The notes beneath the pieces are model-generated. The model did no database searches, had not been told where the DNA came from, and saw only the letters and a list, made by a program, of their open reading frames with translations. Shown here piece by piece: positions 42,701 to 56,100 of a DNA stretch of 64,000 nt. Origin of the DNA: Channa striata (lineage: Eukaryota > Chordata > Actinopteri > Anabantiformes > Channidae); NCBI GenBank assembly GCA_033026295.1, contig CM065183.1, forward strand, positions 23,145,355-23,209,354, written 5' to 3'. How positions within the stretch are numbered: position 1 is the stretch's first letter; each line of letters opens with the position of its first letter. The position numbers were made by a program, and so were the translations under genes.

Positions 42701-45700
42701 GCTCTGTTTGGCTTATTAATCTGTGGTTCTGTGCTCATGCCTCTGTAGCTACGTTTCGGGATTTCTGTCCCTTCTTCAGGCTGTGGCTGAGCTGCAATGC
42801 TGTGCTTTTATACATGTCCAGACATGTCCCCAGTGTGCTTGTGGGCGGAGCCATACCCCAGCTACACTCTCTGTTAATCTCCCCATGTGGCTGTAAGAAT
42901 TCCCCCAAAAAATAAAATGTGTGTGTTATCCAGTCGCCTTTGTTATATCAAGTATTAATGGTAATTCCTCCTCAAATTAGGGTTAGGAATTACACCTCCC
43001 ACGGACGGTTAGGGTTAGGGTTAAGGAGTCAGGGAAAGGGCATAGGAACAACAGGAGGAATGCACCACAGAGAGGGAACAGTGCAGGCACTGGCGGGTTA
43101 GGAGAGGGTAAATATCCCTAGACTCATGGAGTCCAGGTAAGTGCACGGGCACGTTACACTGTCCCAACTCCCCAAAGCACACTCCCCCACAGTCATTCCA
43201 GCCCCAAAGGAATAAAATAAATCAAAATCACACACTCCAGCCAAATAAAATTCCAGGTAAGTATGACATGTCTTATGCTCTGTTTGGCTTATTTCTCTGC
43301 ATCTCTGTGCGTAGTATTTCCCCTGCGTGTGCTGCATTATTTCCCCAGCTGGTATGTGCTTCAGCTTGTGCTCTATTTGGCATATCTATTTCCCCAGCTG
43401 GCATGTGCTTCAGCTTGTCTCAGTATTTCTGTGCTCTGTTTGGCATATCTATTTCCCCAGCTGGTATGTGCTTCAGCTTGTGCTCTCTTTGGCGTATCCC
43501 CTGCAGCTTGTGCCTATTTCTGTGCTCTGTTTGGCTTATTAATCTGTGGTTCTGTGCTCATGCCTCTGTAGCTACGTTTCGGGATTTCTGTCCCTTCTTC
43601 AGGCTGTGGCTGAGCTGCAATGCTGTGCTTTTATACATGTCCAGACATGTCCCCAGTGTGCTTGTGGGCGGAGCCATACCCCAGCTACACTCTCTGTTAA
43701 TCTCCCCATGTGGCTGTAAGAATTCCCCCAAAAAATAAAATGTGTGTGTTATCCAGTCGCCTTTGTTATATCAAGTATTAATGGTAATTCCTCCTCAAAT
43801 TAGGGTTAGGAATTACACCTCCCCTGGACGGTTAGGGTTAGGGTTAAGGAGTCAGGGAAAGGGCATAGGAACAACAGGAGGAATGCACCACAGAGAGGGA
43901 ACAGTGCAGGCACTGGCGGGTTAGGAGAGGGTAAATATCCCTAGACTCATGGAGTCCAGGTAAGTGCAGGCACGTTACACTGTCCCAACTCCCCAAAGCA
44001 CACTCCCCCACAGTCATTCCAGCCCCAAAGGAATAAAATAAATCAAAATCACACACTCCAGCCAAATAAAATTCCAGGTAAGTATGACATGTCTTATGCT
44101 CTGTTTGGCTTATTTCTCTGCATCTCTGTGCGTAGTATTTCCCCTGCGTGTGCTGCATTATTTCCCCAGCTGGTATGTGCTTCAGCTTGTGCTCTATTTG
44201 GCATATCTATTTCCCCAGCTGGCATGTGCTTCAGCTTGTCTCAGTATTTCTGTGCTCTGTTTGGCATATCTATTTCCCCAGCTGGTATGTGCTTCAGCTT
44301 GTGCTCTCTTTGGCGTATCCCCTGCAGCTTGTGCCTATTTCTGTGCTCTGTTTGGCTTATTAATCTGTGGTTCTGTGCTCATGCCTCTGTAGCTACGTTT
44401 CGGGATTTCTGTCCCTTCTTCAGGCTGTGGCTGAGCTGCAATGCTGTGCTTTTATACATGTCCAGACATGTCCCCCAGTGTGCTTGTGGGCGGAGCCATA
44501 CCCCAGCTACACTCTCTGTTAATCTCCCCATGTGGCTGTAAGAATTCCCCCAAAAAATAAAATGTGTGTGTTATCCAGTCGCCTTTGTTATATCAAGTAT
44601 TAATGGTAATTCCTCCTCAAATTAGGGTTAGGAATTACACCTCCCCGGACGGTTAGGGTTAGGGTTAAGGAGTCAGGGAAAGGGCATAGGAACAACAGGA
44701 GGAATGCACCACAGAGAGGGAACAGTGCAGGCACTGGCGGGTTAGGAGAGGGTAAATATCCCTAGACTCATGGAGTCCAGGTAAGTGCGGCACGTTACAC
44801 TGTCCCAACTCCCCAAAGCACACTCCCCCACAGTCATTCCAGCCCCAAAGGAATAAAATAAATCAAAATCACACACTCCAGCCAAATAAAATTCCAGGTA
44901 AGTATGACATGTCTTATGCTCTGTTTGGCTTATTTCTCTGCATCTCTGTGCGTAGTATTTCCCCTGCGTGTGCTGCATTATTTCCCCAGCTGGTATGTGC
45001 TTCAGCTTGTGCTCTATTTGGCATATCTATTTCCCCAGCTGGCATGTGCTTCAGCTTGTCTCAGTATTTCTGTGCTCTGTTTGGCATATCTATTTCCCCA
45101 GCTGGTATGTGCTTCAGCTTGTGCTCTCTTTGGCGTATCCCCTGCAGCTTGTGCCTATTTCTGTGCTCTGTTTGGCTTATTAATCTGTGGTTCTGTGCTC
45201 ATGCCTCTGTAGCTACGTTTCGGGATTTCTGTCCCTTCTTCAGGCTGTGGCTGAGCTGCAATGCTGTGCTTTTATACATGTCCAGACATGTCCCCAGTGT
45301 GCTTGTGGGCGGAGCCATACCCCAGCTACACTCTCTGTTAATCTCCCCATGTGGCTGTAAGAATTCCCCCAAAAAATAAAATGTGTGTGTTATCCAGTCG
45401 CCTTTGTTATATCAAGTATTAATGGTAATTCCTCCTCAAATTAGGGTTAGGAATTACACCTCCCCGGACGGTTAGGGTTAGGGTTAAGGAGTCAGGGAAA
45501 GGGCATAGGAACAACAGGAGGAATGCACCACAGAGAGGGAACAGTGCAGGCACTGGCGGGTTAGGAGAGGGTAAATATCCCTAGACTCATGGAGTCCAGG
45601 TAAGTGCACGGGCACGTTACACTGTCCCAACTCCCCAAAGCACACTCCCCACAGTCATTCCAGCCCCAAAGGAATAAAATAAATCAAAATCACACACTCC

Positions 45701-47196
45701 AGCCAAATAAAATTCCAGGTAAGTATGACATGTCTTATGCTCTGTTTGGCTTATTTCTCTGCATCTCTGTGCGTAGTATTTCCCCTGCGTGTGCTGCATT
45801 ATTTCCCCAGCTGGTATGTGCTTCAGCTTGTGCTCTATTTGGCATATCTATTTCCCCAGCTGGCATGTGCTTCAGCTTGTCTCAGTATTTCTGTGCTCTG
45901 TTTGGCATATCTATTTCCCCAGCTGGTATGTGCTTCAGCTTGTGCTCTCTTTGGCGTATCCCCTGCAGCTTGTGCCTATTTCTGTGCTCTGTTTGGCTTA
46001 TTAATCTGTGGTTCTGTGCTCATGCCTCTGTAGCTACGTTTCGGGATTTCTGTCCCTTCTTCAGGCTGTGGCTGAGCTGCAATGCTGTGCTTTTATACAT
46101 GTCCAGACATGTCCCCAGTGTGCTTGTGGGCGGAGCCATACCCCAGCTACACTCTCTGTTAATCTCCCCATGTGGCTGTAAGAATTCCCCCAAAAAATAA
46201 AATGTGTGTGTTATCCAGTCGCCTTTGTTATATCAAGTATTAATGGTAATTCCTCCTCAAATTAGGGTTAGGAATTACACCTCCCGACGGTTAGGGTTAG
46301 GGTTAAGGAGTCAGGGAAAGGGCATAGGAACAACAGGAGGAATGCACCACAGAGAGGGAACAGTGCAGGCACTGGCGGGTTAGGAGAGGGTAAATATCCC
46401 TAGACTCATGGAGTCCAGGTAAGTGCAGGCACGTTACACTGTCCCAACTCCCCAAAGCACACTCCCCACAGTCATTCCAGCCCCAAAGGAATAAAATAAA
46501 TCAAAATCACACACTCCAGCCAAATAAAATTCCAGGTAAGTATGACATGTCTTATGCTCTGTTTGGCTTATTTCTCTGCATCTCTGTGCGTAGTATTTCC
46601 CCTGCGTGTGCTGCATTATTTCCCCAGCTGGTATGTGCTTCAGCTTGTGCTCTATTTGGCATATCTATTTCCCCAGCTGGCATGTGCTTCAGCTTGTCTC
46701 AGTATTTCTGTGCTCTGTTTGGCATATCTATTTCCCCAGCTGGTATGTGCTTCAGCTTGTGCTCTCTTTGGCGTATCCCCTGCAGCTTGCCTATTTCTGT
46801 GCTCTGTTTGGCTTATTAATCTGTGGTTCTGTGCTCATGCCTCTGTAGCTACGTTTCGGGATTTCTGTCCCTTCTTCAGGCTGTGGCTGAGCTGCAATGC
46901 TGTGCTTTTATACATGTCCAGACATGTCCCCCAGTGTGCTTGTGGGCGGAGCCATACCCCAGCTACACTCTCTGTTAATCTCCCCATGTGGCTGTAAGAA
47001 TTCCCCAAAAATAAAATGTGTGTGTTATCCAGTCGCCTTTGTTATATCAAGTATTAATGGTAATTCCTCCTCAAATTAGGGTTAGGAATTACACCTCCGG
47101 ACGGTTAGGGTTAGGGTTAAGGAGTCAGGGAAAGGGCATAGGAACAACAGGAGGAATGCACCACAGAGAGGGAACAGTGCAGGCACTGGCGGGTTA
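30776..47196. repeat. Satellite block II, units 22-41
   Basis: GCAATGCTGTG replaces GTTGTG from unit 22. TATATCAAGTATT becomes fixed from unit 25 (about 33.9 kb). The ribozyme core TTTCGGG is intact throughout. From unit 37 (about 43.8 kb) the CCCACGGACGG segment starts to vary (CCCCTGGACGG, CCCCGGACGG, CCCGACGG, CCGGACGG). Confidence 0.8.
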
Positions 47197-50100
47197 GGAG
47201 AGGGTAAATATCCCTAGACTCATGGAGTCCAGGTAAGTGCACGGGCACGTTACACTGTCCCAACTCCCCAAAGCACACTCCCCACAGTCATTCCAGCCCC
47301 AAAGGAATAAAATAAATCAAAATCACACACTCCAGCCAAATAAAATTCCAGGTAAGTATGACATGTCTTATGCTCTGTTTGGCTTATTTCTCTGCATCTC
47401 TGTGCGTAGTATTTCCCCTGCGTGTGCTGCATTATTTCCCCAGCTGGTATGTGCTTCAGCTTGTGCTCTATTTGGCATATCTATTTCCCCAGCTGGCATG
47501 TGCTTCAGCTTGTCTCAGTATTTCTGTGCTCTGTTTGGCATATCTATTTCCCCAGCTGGTATGTGCTTCAGCTTGTGCTCTCTTTGGCGTATCCCCTGCA
47601 GCTTGTGCCTATTTCTGTGCTCTGTTTGGCTTATTAATCTGTGGTTCTGTGCTCATGCCTCTGTAGCTACGTTTGGGATTTCTGTCCCTTCTTCAGGCTG
47701 TGGCTGAGCTGCAATGCTGTGCTTTTATACATGTCCAGACATGTCCCCCAGTGTGCTTGTGGGCGGAGCCATACCCCAGCTACACACTCTCTGTTAATCT
47801 CCCCATGTGGCTGTAAGAATTCCCCCAAAAAATAAAATGTGTGTGTTATCCAGTCGCCTTTGTTATATCAAGTATTAATGGTAATTCCTCCTCAAATTAG
47901 GGTTAGGAATTACACCTCCCACGGACGGTTAGGGTTAGGGTTAAGGAGTCAGGGAAAGGGCATAGGAACAACAGGAGGAATGCACCACAGAGAGGGAACA
48001 GTGCAGGCACTGGCGGGTTAGGAGAGGGTAAATATCCCTAGACTCATGGAGTCCAGGTAAGTGCACGGGCACGTTACACTGTCCCAACTCCCCAAAGCAC
48101 ACTCCCCACAGTCATTCCAGCCCCAAAGGAATAAAATAAATCAAAATCACACACTCCAGCCAAATAAAATTCCAGGTAAGTATGACATGTCTTATGCTCT
48201 GTTTGGCTTATTTCTCTGCATCTCTGTGCGTAGTATTTCCCCTGCGTGTGCTGCATTATTTCCCCAGCTGGTATGTGCTTCAGCTTGTGCTCTATTTGGC
48301 ATATCTATTTCCCCAGCTGGCATGTGCTTCAGCTTGTCTCAGTATTTCTGTGCTCTGTTTGGCATATCTATTTCCCCAGCTGGTATGTGCTTCAGCTTGT
48401 GCTCTCTTTGGCGTATCCCCTGCAGCTTGTGCCTATTTCTGTGCTCTGTTTGGCTTATTAATCTGTGGTTCTGTGCTCATGCCTCTGTAGCTACGTTTGG
48501 GATTTCTGTCCCTTCTTCAGGCTGTGGCTGAGCTGCAATGCTGTGCTTTTATACATGTCCAGACATGTCCCCCAGTGTGCTTGTGGGCGGAGCCATACCC
48601 CAGCTACACTCTCTGTTAATCTCCCCATGTGGCTGTAAGAATTCCCCCAAAAAATAAAATGTGTGTGTTATCCAGTCGCCTTTGTTATATCAAGTATTAA
48701 TGGTAATTCCTCCTCAAATTAGGGTTAGGAATTACACCCCCTGGACGGTTAGGGTTAGGGTTAAGGAGTCAGGGAAAGGGCATAGGAACAACAGGAGGAA
48801 TGCACCACAGAGAGGGAACAGTGCAGGCACTGGCGGGTTAGGAGAGGGTAAATATCCCTAGACTCATGGAGTCCAGGTAAGTGCAGGCACGTTACACTGT
48901 CCCAACTCCCCAAAGCACACTCCCCCACAGTCATTCCAGCCCCAAAGGAATAAAATAAATCAAAATCACACACTCCAGCCAAATAAAATTCCAGGTAAGT
49001 ATGACATGTCTTATGCTCTGTTTGGCTTATTTCTCTGCATCTCTGTGCGTAGTATTTCCCCTGCGTGTGCTGCATTATTTCCCCAGCTGGTATGTGCTTC
49101 AGCTTGTGCTCTATTTGGCATATCTATTTCCCCAGCTGGCATGTGCTTCAGCTTGTCTCAGTATTTCTGTGCTCTGTTTGGCATATCTATTTCCCCAGCT
49201 GGTATGTGCTTCAGCTTGTGCTCTCTTTGGCGTATCCCCTGCAGCTTGTGCCTATTTCTGTGCTCTGTTTGGCTTATTAATCTGTGGTTCTGTGCTCATG
49301 CCTCTGTAGCTACGTTTGGGATTTCTGTCCCTTCTTCAGGCTGTGGCTGAGCTGCAATGCTGTGCTTTTATACATGTCCAGACATGTCCCCCAGTGTGCT
49401 TGTGGGCGGAGCCATACCCCAGCTACACTCTCTGTTAATCTCCCCATGTGGCTGTAAGAATTCCCCCAAAAAATAAAATGTGTGTGTTATCCAGTCGCCT
49501 TTGTTATATCAAGTATTAATGGTAATTCCTCCTCAAATTAGGGTTAGGAATTACACCTCCTGGACGGTTAGGGTTAGGGTTAAGGAGTCAGGGAAAGGGC
49601 ATAGGAACAACAGGAGGAATGCACCACAGAGAGGGAACAGTGCAGGCACTGGCGGGTTAGGAGAGGGTAAATATCCCTAGACTCATGGAGTCCAGGTAAG
49701 TGCACAGGCACGTTACACTGTCCCAACTCCCCAAAGCACACTCCCCACAGTCATTCCAGCCCCAAAGGAATAAAATAAATCAAAATCACACACTCCAGCC
49801 AAATAAAATTCCAGGTAAGTATGACATGTCTTATGCTCTGTTTGGCTTATTTCTCTGCATCTCTGTGCGTAGTATTTCCCCTGCGTGTGCTGCATTATTT
49901 CCCCAGCTGGTATGTGCTTCAGCTTGTGCTCTATTTGGCATATCTATTTCCCCAGCTGGCATGTGCTTCAGCTTGTCTCAGTATTTCTGTGCTCTGTTTG
50001 GCATATCTATTTCCCCAGCTGGTATGTGCTTCAGCTTGTGCTCTCTTTGGCGTATCCCCTGCAGCTTGTGCCTATTTCTGTGCTCTGTTTGGCTTATTAA

Positions 50101-53100
50101 TCTGTGGTTCTGTGCTCATGCCTCTGTAGCTACGTTTCGGGATTTCTGTCCCTTCTTCAGGCTGTGGCTGAGCTGCAATGCTGTGCTTTTATACATGTCC
50201 AGACATGTCCCCAGTGTGCTTGTGGGCGGAGCCATACCCCAGCTACACTCTCTGTTAATCTCCCCATGTGGCTGTAAGAATTCCCCCAAAAAATAAAATG
50301 TGTGTGTTATCCAGTCGCCTTTGTTATATCAAGTATTAATGGTAATTCCTCCTCAAATTAGGGTTAGGAATTACACCTCCCACGGACAGTTAGGGTTAGG
50401 GTTAAGGAGTCAGGGAAAGGGCATAGGAACAACAGGAGGAATGCACCACAGAGAGGGAACAGTGCAGGCACTGGCGGGTTAGGAGAGGGTAAATATCCCT
50501 AGACTCATGGAGTCCAGGTAAGTGCACGGGCACGTTACACTGTCCCAACTCCCCAAAGCACACTCCCCCACAGTCATTCCAGCCCCAAAGGAATAAAATA
50601 AATCAAAATCACACACTCCAGCCAAATAAAATTCCAGGTAAGTATGACATGTCTTATGCTCTGTTTGGCTTATTTCTCTGCATCTCTGTGCGTAGTATTT
50701 CCCCTGCGTGTGCTGCATTATTTCCCCAGCTGGTATGTGCTTCAGCTTGTGCTCTATTTGGCATATCTATTTCCCCAGCTGGCATGTGCTTCAGCTTGTC
50801 TCAGTATTTCTGTGCTCTGTTTGGCATATCTATTTCCCCAGCTGGTATGTGCTTCAGCTTGTGCTCTCTTTGGCGTATCCCCTGCAGCTTGTGCCTATTT
50901 CTGTGCTCTGTTTGGCTTATTAATCTGTGGTTCTGTGCTCATGCCTCTGTAGCTACGTTTCGGGATTTCTGTCCCTTCTTCAGGCTGTGGCTGAGCTGCA
51001 ATGCTGTGCTTTTATACATGTCCAGACATGTCCCCCAGTGTGCTTGTGGGCGGAGCCATACCCCAGCTACACTCTCTGTTAATCTCCCCATGTGGCTGTA
51101 AGAATTCCCCCAAAAAATAAAATGTGTGTGTTATCCAGTCGCCTTTGTTATATCAAGTATTAATGGTAATTCCTCCTCAAATTAGGGTTAGGAATTACAC
51201 CTCCCACGGACGGTTAGGGTTAGGGTTAAGGAGTCAGGGAAAGGGCATAGGAACAACAGGAGGAATGCACCACAGAGAGGGAACAGTGCAGGCACTGGCG
51301 GGTTAGGAGAGGGTAAATATCCCTAGACTCATGGAGTCCAGGTAAGTGCAGACACGTTACACTGTCCCAACTCCCCAAAGCACACTCCCCCACAGTCATT
51401 CCAGCCCCAAAGGAATAAAATAAATCAAAATCACACACTCCAGCCAAATAAAATTCCAGGTAAGTATGACATGTCTTATGCTCTGTTTGGCTTATTTCTC
51501 TGCATCTCTGTGCGTAGTATTTCCCCTGCGTGTGCTGCATTATTTCCCCAGCTGGTATGTGCTTCAGCTTGTGCTCTATTTGGCATATCTATTTCCCCAG
51601 CTGGCATGTGCTTCAGCTTGTCTCAGTATTTCTGTGCTCTGTTTGGCATATCTATTTCCCCAGCTGGTATGTGCTTCAGCTTGTGCTCTCTTTGGCGTAT
51701 CCCCTGCAGCTTGTGCCTATTTCTGTGCTCTGTTTGGCTTATTAATCTGTGGTTCTGTGCTCATGCCTCTGTAGCTACGTTTGGGATTTCTGTCCCTTCT
51801 TCAGGCTGTGGCTGAGCTGCAATGCTGTGCTTTTATACATGTCCAGACATGTCCCCAGTGTGCTTGTGGGCGGAGCCATACCCCAGCTACACTCTCTGTT
51901 AATCTCCCCATGTGGCTGTAAGAATTCCCCCAAAAAATAAAATGTGTGTGTTATCCAGTCGCCTTTGTTATATCAAGTATTAATGGTAATTCCTCCTCAA
52001 ATTAGGGTTAGGAATTACACCTCCCCTGGACGGTTAGGGTTAGGGTTAAGGAGTCAGGGAAAGGGCATAGGAACAACAGGAGGAATGCACCACAGAGAGG
52101 GAACAGTGCAGGCACTGGCGGGTTAGGAGAGGGTAAATATCCCTAGACTCATGGAGTCCAGGTAAGTGCACGGGCACGTTACACTGTCCCAACTCCCCAA
52201 AGCACACTCCCCACAGTCATTCCAGCCCCAAAGGAATAAAATAAATCAAAATCACACACTCCAGCCAAATAAAATTCCAGGTAAGTATGACATGTCTTAT
52301 GCTCTGTTTGGCTTATTTCTCTGCATCTCTGTGCGTAGTATTTCCCCTGCGTGTGCTGCATTATTTCCCCAGCTGGTATGTGCTTCAGCTTGTGCTCTAT
52401 TTGGCATATCTATTTCCCCAGCTGGCATGTGCTTCAGCTTGTCTCAGTATTTCTGTGCTCTGTTTGGCATATCTATTTCCCCAGCTGGTATGTGCTTCAG
52501 CTTGTGCTCTCTTTGGCGTATCCCCTGCAGCTTGTGCCTATTTCTGTGCTCTGTTTGGCTTATTAATCTGTGGTTCTGTGCTCATGCCTCTGTAGCTACG
52601 TTTGGGATTTCTGTCCCTTCTTCAGGCTGTGGCTGAGCTGCAATGCTGTGCTTTTATACATGTCCAGACATGTCCCCAGTGTGCTTGTGGGCGGAGCCAT
52701 ACCCCAGCTACACTCTCTGTTAATCTCCCCATGTGGCTGTAAGAATTCCCCCAAAAAATAAAATGTGTGTGTTATCCAGTCGCCTTTGTTATATCAAGTA
52801 TTAATGGTAATTCCTCCTCAAATTAGGGTTAGGAATTACACCTCCTGGACGGTTAGGGTTAGGGTTAAGGAGTCAGGGAAAGGGCATAGGAACAACAGGA
52901 GGAATGCACCACAGAGAGGGAACAGTGCAGGCACTGGCGGGTTAGGAGAGGGTAAATATCCCTAGACTCATGGAGTCCAGGTAAGTGCACGGGCACGTTA
53001 CACTGTCCCAACTCCCCAAAGCACACTCCCCACAGTCATTCCAGCCCCAAAGGAATAAAATAAATCAAAATCACACACTCCAGCCAAATAAAATTCCAGG

Positions 53101-56100
53101 TAAGTATGACATGTCTTATGCTCTGTTTGGCTTATTTCTCTGCATCTCTGTGCGTAGTATTTCCCCTGCGTGTGCTGCATTATTTCCCCAGCTGGTATGT
53201 GCTTCAGCTTGTGCTCTATTTGGCATATCTATTTCCCCAGCTGGCATGTGCTTCAGCTTGTCTCAGTATTTCTGTGCTCTGTTTGGCATATCTATTTCCC
53301 CAGCTGGTATGTGCTTCAGCTTGTGCTCTCTTTGGCGTATCCCCTGCAGCTTGTGCCTATTTCTGTGCTCTGTTTGGCTTATTAATCTGTGGTTCTGTGC
53401 TCATGCCTCTGTAGCTACGTTTGGGATTTCTGTCCCTTCTTCAGGCTGTGGCTGAGCTGCAATGCTGTGCTTTTATACATGTCCAGACATGTCCCCAGTG
53501 TGCTTGTGGGCGGAGCCATACCCCAGCTACACTCTCTGTTAATCTCCCCATGTGGCTGTAAGAATTCCCCCAAAAAATAAAATGTGTGTGTTATCCAGTC
53601 GCCTTTGTTATATCAAGTATTAATGGTAATTCCTCCTCAAATTAGGGTTAGGAATTACACCTCCCTCCTGGACGGTTAGGGTTAGGGTTAAGGAGTCAGG
53701 GAAAGGGCATAGGAACAACAGGAGGAATGCACCACAGAGAGGGAACAGTGCAGGCACTGGCGGGTTAGGAGAGGGTAAATATCCTAGACTCATGGAGTCC
53801 AGGTAAGTGTGCAGGCACGTTACACTGTCCCAACTCCCCAAAGCACACTCCCCACAGTCATTCCAGCCCCAAAGGAATAAAATAAATCAAAATCACACAC
53901 TCCAGCCAAATAAAATTCCAGGTAAGTATGACATGTCTTATGCTCTGTTTGGCTTATTTCTCTGCATCTCTGTGCGTAGTATTTCCCCTGCGTGTGCTGC
54001 ATTATTTCCCCAGCTGGTATGTGCTTCAGCTTGTGCTCTATTTGGCATATCTATTTCCCCAGCTGGCATGTGCTTCAGCTTGTCTCAGTATTTCTGTGCT
54101 CTGTTTGGCATATCTATTTCCCCAGCTGGTATGTGCTTCAGCTTGTGCTCTCTTTGGCGTATCCCCTGCAGCTTGTGCCTATTTCTGTGCTCTGTTTGGC
54201 TTATTAATCTGTGGTTCTGTGCTCATGCCTCTGTAGCTACGTTTGGGATTTCTGTCCCTTCTTCAGGCTGTGGCTGAGCTGCAATGCTGTGCTTTTATAC
54301 ATGTCCAGACATGTCCCCCAGTGTGCTTGTGGGCGGAGCCATACCCCAGCTACACTCTCTGTTAATCTCCCCATGTGGCTGTAAGAATTCCCCCAAAAAA
54401 TAAAATGTGTGTGTTATCCAGTCGCCTTTGTTATATCAAGTATTAATGGTAATTCCTCCTCAAATTAGGGTTAGGAATTACACCTCCCCTGGACGGTTAG
54501 GGTTAGGGTTAAGGAGTCAGGGAAAGGGCATAGGAACAACAGGAGGAATGCACCACAGAGAGGGAACAGTGCAGGCACTGGCGGGTTAGGAGAGGGTAAA
54601 TATCCCTAGACTCATGGAGTCCAGGTAAGTGCAGGCACGTTACACTGTCCCAACTCCCCAAAGCACACTCCCCACAGTCATTCCAGCCCCAAAGGAATAA
54701 AATAAATCAAAATCACACACTCCAGCCAAATAAAATTCCAGGTAAGTATGACATGTCTTATGCTCTGTTTGGCTTATTTCTCTGCATCTCTGTGCGTAGT
54801 ATTTCCCCTGCGTGTGCTGCATTATTTCCCCAGCTGGTATGTGCTTCAGCTTGTGCTCTATTTGGCATATCTATTTCCCCAGCTGGCATGTGCTTCAGCT
54901 TGTCTCAGTATTTCTGTGCTCTGTTTGGCATATCTATTTCCCCAGCTGGTATGTGCTTCAGCTTGTGCTCTCTTTGGCGTATCCCCTGCAGCTTGTGCCT
55001 ATTTCTGTGCTCTGTTTGGCTTATTAATCTGTGGTTCTGTGCTCATGCCTCTGTAGCTACGTTTGGGATTTCTGTCCCTTCTTCAGGCTGTGGCTGAGCT
55101 GCAATGCTGTGCTTTTATACATGTCCAGACATGTCCCCAGTGTGCTTGTGGGCGGAGCCATACCCCAGCTACACTCTCTGTTAATCTCCCCATGTGGCTG
55201 TAAGAATTCCCCCAAAAAATAAAATGTGTGTGTTATCCAGTCGCCTTTGTTATATCAAGTATTAATGGTAATTCCTCCTCAAATTAGGGTTAGGAATTAC
55301 ACCTCCCCTGGACAGTTAGGGTTAGGGTTAAGGAGTCAGGGAAAGGGCATAGGAACAACAGGAGGAATGCACCACAGAGAGGGAACAGTGCAGGCACTGG
55401 CGGGTTAGGAGAGGGTAAATATCCCTAGACTCATGGAGTCCAGGTAAGTGCAGGCACGTTACACTGTCCCAACTCCCCAAAGCACACTCCCCACAGTCAT
55501 TCCAGCCCCAAAGGAATAAAATAAATCAAAATCACACACTCCAGCCAAATAAAATTCCAGGTAAGTATGACATGTCTTATGCTCTGTTTGGCTTATTTCT
55601 CTGCATCTCTGTGCGTAGTATTTCCCCTGCGTGTGCTGCATTATTTCCCCAGCTGGTATGTGCTTCAGCTTGTGCTCTATTTGGCATATCTATTTCCCCA
55701 GCTGGCATGTGCTTCAGCTTGTCTCAGTATTTCTGTGCTCTGTTTGGCATATCTATTTCCCCAGCTGGTATGTGCTTCAGCTTGTGCTCTCTTTGGCGTA
55801 TCCCCTGCAGCTTGTGCCTATTTCTGTGCTCTGTTTGGCTTATTAATCTGTGGTTCTGTGCTCATGCCTCTGTAGCTACGTTTGGGATTTCTGTCCCTTC
55901 TTCAGGCTGTGGCTGAGCTGCAATGCTGTGCTTTTATACATGTCCAGACATGTCCCCCAGTGTGCTTGTGGGCGGAGCCATACCCCAGCTACACTCTCTG
56001 TTAATCTCCCCATGTGGCTGTAAGAATTCCCCCAAAAAATAAAATGTGTGTGTTATCCAGTCGCCTTTGTTATATCAAGTATTAATGGTAATTCCTCCTC